A stretch of 64,000 bases of DNA from Linnemannia hyalina (lineage: Eukaryota > Mortierellomycota > Mortierellomycetes > Mortierellales > Mortierellaceae). The first letter of the stretch is position 1. Each line of letters starts with the position of its first letter. Position numbers and translations under genes: made by a program. Shown here in pieces: positions 52,099-61,235 of the stretch. The notes below the pieces were generated by a model, which saw only the letters and a program-made list of their open reading frames with translations, was not told the DNA's origin and searched no databases. The stretch is taken from positions 310,001 through 374,000 of the forward strand of contig JAHRHY010000023.1 of NCBI GenBank assembly GCA_019671135.1, given 5' to 3'.

Positions 52099-53699
52099 GG
52101 CTCAACAACAGACGAGGTGGGAGAAGGAGAAGGTAGTCTGCGTGATGTTGTTGCTTGCTCAGAGTGCATTCACTATCGGCATGAGAATTGAATCGGCAGA
52201 GTGAATGAATCCGAAACGGAGCAAGAAGAGAGGAATGAGTAAGGAGGGTAGAGAAGAAGACGTAAAGCGGGAGCAAGGCTTTTATTTATCAGAATTTCGG
52301 GAATGGGCTGACGAGAGGACCCTTGTCTTGGTGGATTGGTACCCCTGAACCAATCCATGATGAGCAAGGTTCACAAGCACAAGGGCGCTGTGAAGGAGTA
52401 AATAAGGTATTCTTTGGACAGAGGGACAGAAGGAAAAAATAGACACGCCGCTTGTCTATGTTGAGAGCGATTTTTTGTCTGTAGGGCTTTTCCTGGCGTT
52501 TCCCTTTCGTACCCATTCCTATATTTGAAGAAAGAATATCAATTACACAAACGAAAATGAAAAGGTAGCGAAAGTAGTGCCTTGGGTCGCCCACTTACAA
52601 AACAAGAAAAAACTCTAACACTATCATGTTTACCTTGAAAACAAAGTAGGAGGAATTGGCAAGGGCACAAGACGAAAGTGAAAATATACCTGAGGGAATG
52701 AAGATGATAAGTAATCTACAAATTTACTATGCTTGCTTGCTCTTTTTTTACTTGCTCTGTGGAGAAGAGTATGTTGCGCACAGCAGCGCAGAACGGTCTT
52801 TTTCTGTCTTCGACATAAAAAAATAGGGATAAGCCGTTGAACATAACAAGAGCAACTGCTTCGTGTAACTTTGGTTTGCAGGCAAGTCTAGTTTTAAGAC
52901 ATGAAGCAATGATAGAGAAGAGAAATAAAGAAAAGAAGGATACACAACACCAACGTGTAGTTTTCCTTGAATGACCGCGATGCGTTCAGTCAGAGTAAGA
53001 AGAGGACGATTCTCTCCGTGTTCATGAGGATTAAAGCTTTCTCCCTTTTTCCTCTCACGTCGCATCAATTTCAAGAAATGAGAGAAGGAAAGAGTGAGGA
53101 GGATGGGGAGAGAGAGAGAAAGACTGAGGACCAAGGGGAAAGGAAGAGTGAGAATGGTGTTATCGAAGTTAAGTGTCTTAGCACCCAATTGACATGTCTG
53201 TTCACCCAAAGGATGATTGATGATCAACAGAGCGTCGATACCTATCCAGGCACCATCACTGATCACGTTTTCTGTTTCGCCGATCCGCAATAATTTTTGA
53301 TAGAAATAACAAACGGTCGTCGTAGAAACATGTAATAATATTGGGCAACAACCACCTACACCGTTGAAGGAGACAATTACATCCAATCAAAAGGGACGAA
53401 GGAATAAACAGGGATGCGTTCAATAGCATGTTCCAATGTGCAAATAGGGGTAGGAATGGAAAGGAATACAAGGGAGGGAGAGAGAGAGGTAATTGACATG
53501 GCCCTTTTACCTGCTTATCAGAGTGCCACGAGCGCGTTCTTGACGCGTCTTTGACATTGACTTGCTGGGGTGGTCATCATAAGCCACAATTGAAAAGCGT
53601 TCGCTATTTTTTTACGCTCTTTAACCCTTTTTTTCAACTTGCAACTCAGCAAACAAACAATCAACAAACAATCACGCTCACACATCGCTCGCCACAACC
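52099..53699. other. Divergent promoter interval between the ABC transporter and HAT1
   Basis: About 1.6 kb without a recognisable gene. Polypurine tracts occur near 53085-53150. An ACGCGT hexamer at 53543-53548 lies 152-157 bp before the HAT1 ATG. Confidence 0.5.
53543..53548 (+). promoter_or_regulatory. ACGCGT hexamer (MluI cell-cycle box) upstream of HAT1
   Basis: ACGCGT is the core bound by the MBF G1/S factor in yeasts. It lies 152 bp upstream of the HAT1 start, a sensible promoter position for an enzyme that acetylates new histones in S phase. The same hexamer also occurs elsewhere in the window inside genes (for example near 489 and 31549), so chance is not excluded. Confidence 0.35.
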
Positions 53700-55604
53700 A
53701 TGAACTTACTTAAGCAATGGGTCGCAAACTCATCCGAGGCAGTCAACATCCGTCTCGGTAAGATAGCCAGCACGCACACAAACACGCACGCTTGTCATTC
53801 AGCTTCAAAGCTTTGATTTCATCAATGGTGCACCTCAAACTCATCCGTCATTACTCTCTCCGTTCTATACAACCATAGTGAAAGCGGTGCCCGGCAGTGG
53901 TGACGACGACGACGAGGATGACATTATCGAATTTAACCCAGAGTTCACGTATCCCATCTTCGGTGAACAGGAGCAGATCTTTGGATACAAGGACTTGATG
54001 ATCAACGTACGGGAAGAAGCGAACCTTTGCACTTTTTTTTGCGTCGCGGACTGTGATGCTATAACAGGATCCTACTCAGAACTATATACTAAGCGGAAAG
54101 CGTTTGCCCATATAGCTCGAGTTTGCGTCAGGATCTTTGGCGTCGTGCTTCAGCATGGGATACAAAGAGAAGAAACCTACAGCAGACAAGATCTATTCCA
54201 CAATGAAGGACTTCCTTCCTGACGGTGAGTCTCGACACTCTTTTTGCATCGCGTGAGAGACAAGGACTATGCTGTTGATGTTCAGTATACGTATGCTTGG
54301 TCCGCAAATGAGGGTAAACTAACACTTTCGTCTCCCTTCGTGCTTGCCGTTTAGACATCATCGACAATCACGACCTTTTCACACAGATTGCTCAGAGGGA
54401 CTACATCAGCTTCAAACCTATGGGCACCAAAGTGTCAGAGTATCGGTCCAATGCAGAGGGAGCAGAAAACAGCGTGTTCGAGTTCTATCATGTAACTATC
54501 ACAGGAATTGCAATCTGATACACTGTACGATCTCCTCAAGCATTGACAGCAGGACGTTGACTGATGCTTATCCATTCCAACTTCGTGACATACTTCCTTA
54601 GTGCAATTTCGACACGCCGAGATTCTTGGAGTTTCACAAGAGGATGCAGTGCTTTGCCATCTTCTTCATCGAAGGCGCGTCAATTATCGAGGACACGGAT
54701 GAGAAATGGGAGGCTCGACTCTTGTTCGAGCGCGTGTCAGAGAACGGACAGGAGACCTACAACTTTGTTGGATACAGCAATATGTACCCCTACTTCTACT
54801 ACCCGGACCAAATCCGCATGCGCATCAGGTAAAGCGCCTTACTGTGATCCAGGGTCTACTTGGTTTATATGCTTGTCGTTTGGCAGCTAACATCTTGTGT
54901 TTCTTCGAATTGGTATCTTATCTAGTCAGTTCCTGATCATGCCACCGTACCAAAAGCAAGGACATGGAAGCAGGCTGTACCAGTCGCTCTACAACGATTT
55001 TTGCGGCCGAAAGGAGATTCGGGAAATGACAGGTAACAGCAACAGCGACAACTCATTCTCAATTGACAGGTTCATGGATCATCCAAGGAGAGCCAGAGAG
55101 ACTAATGCCAACTTTCCGGACTCTCTACTTCCAATAGTCGAGGACCCAAATGAAGAGTTCAGTGATTTGAGGGACAAGAACGACATGAAGCATTTGGATG
55201 CCAAAGGCGTGTTCAACGATCTGAAGGCACCCATCAAAAAGGACAGGATAGAGCAAGTCGCAGCGACATACAAGTTGACAAAGGTTCGTTATTTTATGCG
55301 GACTACAGGATATCAATTAAACGTGAGATCGTTACTGGAAACTAACACGAACTCGTCGTTATTTTTGTTACTAATTCTACAGCGGCAAGTGGCGCGTTGC
55401 TTTGAATTGGCGCTGCTCAGGAAACTGGACAAGAGGAACCAGGCCCAGTACAGGGCGTTCAGACTGCAGGTGAAGGAACGGCTGTACAAGCACAATGCTG
55501 AAGCATTAGCAACACTGGAAAAGGAGGATCGGATCGAGAAGTTGCACGAAACGTTCCTGAGTGTGGAGGAGGACTATCATCGTCTCCTAACTCTACTTTA
55601 TTGA
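53700..55604 (+). CDS. HAT1: Histone acetyltransferase type B catalytic subunit Hat1
   Basis: Eight exons: 53700-53757, 53879-54006, 54116-54224, 54355-54491, 54602-54828, 54926-55032, 55138-55283 and 55383-55604, giving 377 residues. It acetylates Lys5 and Lys12 of newly made histone H4, with an Hat2/RbAp48 partner. Family signatures are FNPEFTYPIFGEQEQIFGYKDL, YSNMYPYFYYPDQIRMRISQFLIMPPYQKQGHGSRLY (the QxxGxG acetyl-CoA loop) and TVEDPNEEFSDLRD, which holds acidic catalytic residues. The C-terminal part (LTKRQVARCFELALL) continues the conserved fold. Intron 6 (105 nt) is a multiple of three with no in-frame stop; it is spliced in this model because removal rebuilds the conserved REMTVEDP. 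Intron 7 has the uncommon donor GTTCGT. Two other introns (54007-54115, 54492-54601) contain stops in frame. Confidence 0.94.
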
Positions 55605-56185
55605 TTATTTCAAGCAAAATTAGCAAAAAAACAAATACAAAATTTTAGTTAATATGAGAGTAGAAGGCAACAAGAAAAGGCTCGGTTCATAAACAACATA
55701 ACAACGGTTGATTACCATAAGCCTTGCTAAACAAAGACTCCGTTGGCATCAAGGTCCTGCGGACCTTTCATTGATGCAATTAGAGATGTATGGGTTCCCA
55801 GCAACATCGGGCTGGTGTTGGGAGTGGGTGGCGCCCTGTGGACGCATGGATCTCACAGGGTTTCTCGTTCGCTGCTAGTCAGCTGAGAGTAGCCCACTAA
55901 GCGATGTTGATCCAGGCATTGCTGTCTCGGCCGCGTCGGCATTACCCATAACCAGGACTACCCAAAACATCAGCTCGACTCCTTGTCAGTTTTCACCAGA
56001 CTTTGAGATAAGAGGTTTATTGTTTTTTGGTCACTTGGCTGATTTCTGGGACTAATAAAACTACGGCTAATTTTTATGCGAAATGCACAATAATTCTCAG
56101 CGCTGAGCATTTTTTCAACTCCATTCCATTCCTTTCTCTTTCAGACCCCATTCACTTTTTTTTGTCTAGTCGTTTTATTGATCTC
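55605..56185. other. HAT1-RCCD1 intergenic region
   Basis: 581 bp between two plus-strand genes. Its middle third (about 55740-55955) is more GC-rich than its surroundings and can form several nested stems, listed separately. The remainder is AT-rich with no recognised site. Confidence 0.6.
55740..55955. other. Candidate structured RNA element of unknown class
   Basis: Perfect complementary segments are nested in order: TATGGGT 55789-55795 with ACCCATA 55944-55950; CAACATCG 55802-55809 with CGATGTTG 55902-55909; AGTGGG 55823-55828 with CCCACT 55893-55898; CCCTGTG 55834-55840 with CACAGGG 55854-55860; GCTG 55871-55874 with CAGC 55880-55883. Just upstream, 55746-55777 forms a 12-bp hairpin with a five-base bulge. 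Strand cannot be told. It resembles no RNA family I can name with confidence. GCTGAGAG and TGATCCAG recall TPP-riboswitch words, but other required bases are missing. Confidence 0.35.
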
Positions 56186-57786
56186 ATGGCGCTCATGTCT
56201 TTTGGCTATAGAGTGTCAAGCGGAGCAGGCTCGTTTGTCCAAGGCTTGGGACCTGTTCCTGGGGACTTCTCCAGGGTTCTTTTCGCAGGATGGGCTAGCT
56301 ATGTCACCGGTACGCTAACATTGTCTCCTGTGAAAAAAGCCAAGTAACATGCAAAGGATGAACTTTAAGGCAATTATTTGTTTTCTCGATTTAGAGAGCA
56401 GACAGGGTCAAGCGACGATGTATGGAGAGTCCAGTGGCGCCGAAACAGAGCTTCTCCGTCTTTGCAGCTTAGCGACCAGCAACAGCAAGGATGGCAATGC
56501 TGAAGTAGACCTTCAGTCTACCTCCGAGGGATCTGTGTGGTCCAATATGGCGCGCAAGCGACGACGATCAGTCAACTGTTATGGCTGGGATGCCCTGCAG
56601 GGTTTCCTCTCACCAGACGGATATGTTGTCGCCTTGTGTTTGAACGATAACACCACTGGGACTGCTGAACTATACACTCCACGACAAGTGTATGCAACCG
56701 CTATGGATGTAGCGTCCTGTGGATCGTCGACCGATTACTGCACCGTGGTGGTCGATCGCCAGACTGGAGGACTATATCACTGGACGCTCTCCGATCCAGT
56801 TCCCAAGGACTTTGGGAGCGAAACGACCAAGTTTTCACGGGTTTGGGCAGGAGAGGCACATTTTCTCGCGCTAGATGAAGGCGGGACATTGTATAGCTGG
56901 GGGTCAAGTCGACATGGTCAATTGGGGAATGGCGATCTGATGTCGAAGACGAGTCCTGAGCCAGTTGAGCCGTTGGAGGGGATCCGTATTGTTGATGCTG
57001 CCTGTGGCGCGTCCTTTAGTGTTGCACTGTCTGGTATGTTATTCATTTATGTGCTTGTGCGCCTCAGGATGCGAGAGAGAATAACTTACTAAGATTTTGT
57101 GGATTTGTTTATTATCCGTGAGTTACATAGATACTGGCGATGTATACACCTTTGGACTGAACGACCATGGCCAACTGGGCATCGGAAAAGCTGAAGGGAG
57201 ACAGAGTCAAGGACATGAGCGATGTAATACAGCACTCCCTCAGCTAGTGGATTTTTTTGAGGATAGCAAGGGCAACTACGACCAGGGCCAGGGGGTTTCC
57301 CCAATCGAGGTGTCTGTGGTAAATGTCGCGTGTGGGCATTCCCACACGGTCGTATTGGATGGTATAGAGCTCCTCATTGTTATTGTTGCTGTTTTGTCCA
57401 TGGCGCTTCATTTTATGCAGGAGGGCATATGCTGACATGTATTACCTGTTTTCATGTCCTCTCCTCTATCTCTATCTTTATCTCTCCTTTATTATGTTTT
57501 TGTAGCTGAGGGTCGGGTATGGAGCTGTGGGTGGGGAAAGTATGGTCAGCTTGGACAGGGCGAGCCATTATCAACATCGCCATTATCACCAGATCTTGGT
57601 GAAATGGATAGACAGAAAGAGAAGAAGATGGTCCTTCTTCGATCGAAGGGATCTATCGCGGTGGAGGAAGATCGATACTTTTTCCGGCCATTGGTGAAGG
57701 CGAGTGGTGGCGAGCACGTGTGGTCTGAGGTATGCTGTGGACGATGGAGTACCTTTGTATGGAGCAAAGGGTCTGAGCTGGAGTGA
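56186..57786 (+). CDS. RCCD1: RCC1-repeat protein, RCCD1-like
   Basis: Exons 56186-56309, 56395-57033, 57131-57361 and 57506-57786 give 424 residues. The beta-propeller repeats are clear: AGEAHFLALDEGGTLYSWGSSRHGQLGNGD, CGASFSVALSDTGDVYTFGLNDHGQLG, CGHSHTVVLDAEGRVWSCGWGKYGQLG, and a final EVCCGRWSTFVW. Order and spacing match human RCCD1, a small RCC1-like protein reported to work with the histone demethylase KDM8. In fungi the role is less certain; a chromatin or nuclear function is inference. The propeller seems to lack some canonical blades in the N-terminal half, also as in RCCD1. ATG 56195 (MSFGYRV) is an equally good start. Confidence 0.85.
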
Positions 57787-58171
57787 CCTTCTTTAGCCTT
57801 GAAAAGGAACATGAGGCGATAACGGATCGAATAGCATTGGAAAGAAGGATATACATCCCTTAGGGACACCATGGCTCATAAAAGACAGAGTGCGTATGTA
57901 TGTGCCTGCCTGTCCTTCCTTTTCGCGGCCAATCAGCGTGTTCGCCACCTGTACTTCCCTTCCACTTCTTACCTCTCTTCACTTCACTTCTCTTTTCTTT
58001 CACTCTTCACACTTACCTCTTCCCTCTTCCCTCTTCCCTCTTCCCTCTTCCCTCCCCACTCCTCTCCGTCACTCCTCCCTTCTTCTTTGTCGTCCATCAC
58101 ACTCGACACTCACTCACACACCTACACAGCCCCTTTCTCTCTCACCCACTACAACACTTCAACAGAAAACC
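57787..58171. promoter_or_regulatory. Promoter and leader region of the ubiquilin gene
   Basis: 385 bp with a strongly pyrimidine-rich second half, including five consecutive CTTCCCT units at about 58019-58053. No TATA box is obvious. The coding ATG follows AAAACC. Confidence 0.45.
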
Positions 58172-61004
58172 ATGGACGAGTCAGAGTCAACCGCACCCCA
58201 GCAGGCCATCGTCCTCACCATCCGCCCATCCTCGGGCTCAACCTTCACCACCGCCATCTCCACCGACAGCACCGTTCTCCAACTCAAGGAGAAGCTCGCC
58301 ACCGCTGACTTGCCTGCTGCCTCAATTCGTCTCGTCTACTCCGGACGAGTCCTCAAGGATGACGACCAACTCTCTGTCTACTGTAAGCGCTCTTTACATA
58401 CCCACCAAATATTTTTTTGTGTGCGCGTGTGCGGTGTTCTTTGTGTAATGATGACTCTTGTTAAGGAAGGTTACCCATTACGCAAGTGTGAACAGGGGAT
58501 GGCAATGCAACGTGACAAAAGCAATTTTTTGTTTCTCTCATTGCCGCTCTGTGTCCGAATGCCATGCACAGCTTTTCGAACGCTACCACTTCTAAACAGC
58601 AGAGGCTGCCTCAGCATGCGCAACGACAACGACAACAACAACCTTTCTCGGCTTTGTCTTACCTTTTTTTTCTTTCTCTTTGTTCTGAACTCGTAGCTAT
58701 CATGGAGGGCCACACCTTGCACATGGTCAAGAGTGCCACCAACCGAGCCAACGAGCAGGCGGTTCAGACTGTCCGACCCAATGCCAACAGCAACGCAGGA
58801 GGACCAGACGGATTCGATGAACAAGTATGTCAACCAACCAACCCGCCATGGAATGACCATCAGGGGGGTTCCATCTGTGCACCCATCATCTTCCTATCTT
58901 GGACCTTTTTTTCTTTTTCTTTTTCAGGAAATACAAGCTGGATTTTGGAGGAAGAGGGAACCCAGAGTTGGGGTCAGACAGACGGCAGATACATGACAAG
59001 TATTTTTTTTCTATCTCATGACGCCTTTTGGGCAACACATAACACAGACAGGCAGGCAGGACGCAGGACGCAGGACACAGGGCAGCCGAACAACCTCAGC
59101 TGGGAGTGCTAGGAACCTAAACAAAAATATATGTCGACTCTCCGTCTCTCCTCCCCCTCTCCTTCTCTCTGCCCCCCCAGTTACGCACGCATTCTTCTAC
59201 ACACGGCCCTCGTGGAATCTCCATTCGTCAACAAAAAAAAAGGAGATCAATACCTCGCCCTTCTTATATTCAAACCATGCGTACGGGAGAACAAAGAGAA
59301 ATGAAATTACTGGGCCTGTCAGGAGTGGTGTGGGAATGGTTGTTTATATCACCAACTTTTCTCTTCACGCACTCACGCACTCAATTGCTTGTCAAATCTA
59401 GGCCATGATGAGGAGTTTCCTCGAGAACCCAGCGATCAGAGTAAGAAGCCAGCTTGCTTTCAAATGAGATCTACAATCGATGAATTGAACAAAACAATGC
59501 ATTCCTCTTCATAAGCTGACTTTCTTTTGTTTTGTTCTTGTCAAAAATAGGACATGATGTCCAACCCAGAAATGCTCCGCAGGGTGATGATGTCCAATCC
59601 CCAGACGAGAGAGGTCATGGAGAATAATCCCGAAGTTGCTCAGATGCTCAACGACCCTGCCTTCCTTCGTCAGGTAAGACACTCGCTTTTTTAATAACAC
59701 TTTTTGGTTTCCCCACTCCATGATGCAGTGGTGACGAATGCCCTTTTTCCTAGCTGCGTACTTACCCCAAAACCAAATGGTTCATATTGGGCTCTTAATA
59801 CACCATAGTCACTAGATATGGCCAGGAACCCAAAGCTCATGAAGCAGGCCCTCAGGAACAATGATAGAGCACTGTCCAACATGGAGATGATCCCTGGAGG
59901 ATTCAACCATCTGCGCAGGATGTATCACAATGTCCAGGAACCCATGGAGGCTTCGCGAAGCGCTCCGCAGCCCTCGACTGATGACTTGAACGAACGATTC
60001 GCCGCTCGCCTCAATGCCGACACCCGACCTAACGCCGGAACCCTTAATAATACAGCCCTCCCTAATCCCTGGGCACCCCCACCAAGAAGTAACAACGCAA
60101 CAGGCTGTACGTGAAATCCGATGGTCATCATTTTTGGGGTTTGAATAGCGTTATACTTCCTTGGCATGACATGCAATTAACTCTGCATCTATCTTTCGTC
60201 AATTTGATAGCGATGGGTGGATTTCCTGGCATGCCTGGCATGGGCGGGAATGGTGGCGGGATGGGATTCAACCCCTTTGCCGGCAACCCCTTTGCAGCGC
60301 TTGGTGGCCCTGGTGCAGGCGCCGGAGCAGGAGCAGCAGGAGCAGGATCAAACGCAGCAAGTGGCGCCCAGGCTTTCCAGAACCCATTTGCTGCATTGAT
60401 GGGTGGCCAAGGCGTGGGTGGCCAGGGTGTGGGTGGCCAGGGTATGGGTGGCCAGAGCATGGGTGGCGGAAATCAGGCGGGCAGTCCCTTTGGATTCCCA
60501 CCCATGGGCAACAACCCTGAGATGTTTCAACAAATGATGCAGTTCAACCAAATGATGCGGCAAATGGAGCAGCAGCAACAGCCACACACATCACAGCCAT
60601 CGTCACAACTTCCTCCCAGCATGCCTTCCTTCGCCAACATGTAAGTCTCGGGGAGAAGTCTTGTTGCTTTGCTCAGGAAGTCATATGGCTGCTACTATCT
60701 TGGCCGAATCGTTGTCTTTCTAACCGTGCGCGGCATATCTTCCTTTGATCTGATTAGGTTTGGTGGATTTCCTCCTGTGGCACATCCTTCGAGCGCCACA
60801 ACACCAACTGCTTCTTCGGCATCAGCGGCAGCGACTACGGCAGCGACGCCTGCGGTACCGACACAGCCGCCAGAAGAGCGATTCGAGATGCAATTAGCAT
60901 CGTTGCGGGATATGGGCTTCTCTGACAATAGCCGGAATCTGCGGGCACTGCTTGCGTCTGGAGGCGACGTTGAGTCCGCGATAGAGTTTCTGTTGCGGAT
61001 GTAA
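58172..61004 (+). CDS. DSK2: Ubiquilin/Dsk2 ubiquitin-receptor shuttle
   Basis: Seven exons: 58172-58382, 58697-58824, 59402-59440, 59551-59673, 59809-60106, 60211-60640 and 60758-61004, giving 491 residues. It should carry ubiquitinated clients to the proteasome. An N-terminal ubiquitin-like domain (IVLTIRPSSGSTF to LHMVKS) is followed by NP-rich STI1-type helices (ENPAIR, SNPEML, SNPQTR, NNPEVA, ARNPKLM). NNDRALSNMEMIPGGFNHLRRMYHNVQEPM is the family hallmark. A Gly/Met/Pro-rich region with GGQGVGGQGMGG repeats follows, and the C-terminal UBA domain (FEMQLASLRDMGFSDNSRNLRALLASGGDVESAIEFLL) closes it. The 577-nt intron between exons 2 and 3 may hide another in-frame exon, because the linker between UBL and STI1 is shorter than usual. 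Confidence 0.93.
60413..60471 (+). repeat. Coding minisatellite in ubiquilin, 15-bp unit
   Basis: GGGTGGCCAAGGCGT-like units repeat four times and encode GGQGV/GGQGM. The repeat lies in the Gly-rich linker before the UBA domain. Confidence 0.85.
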
Positions 61005-61235
61005 GGATTGAGACGAGCATTTAATGAAGCAACAAGACACGATAACTTGAACAACTCCAACACAACAAAAACGACACCCGCCTTCCCAACACCAACCACC
61101 ACTACCGCCATCCCGTTATCCCACGCCAACGACAACAAAGCAAAGTAATTAGGACCTCGTCAGAATAAAAAAAAATGATAATGGAAACACAAAGACAAAA
61201 GAGACACGTTGGGATGGAGTACTTTAATGCAGCGA

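Noticed and set aside
55860..55945. TPP riboswitch in the RCCD1-like upstream region
   Set aside because: GCTGAGAG and TGATCCAG..GCTG are present, but the invariant UAAU and CGnAGGGA positions are not, an extra helix overlaps the would-be P4, and the neighbouring genes are not thiamine genes.
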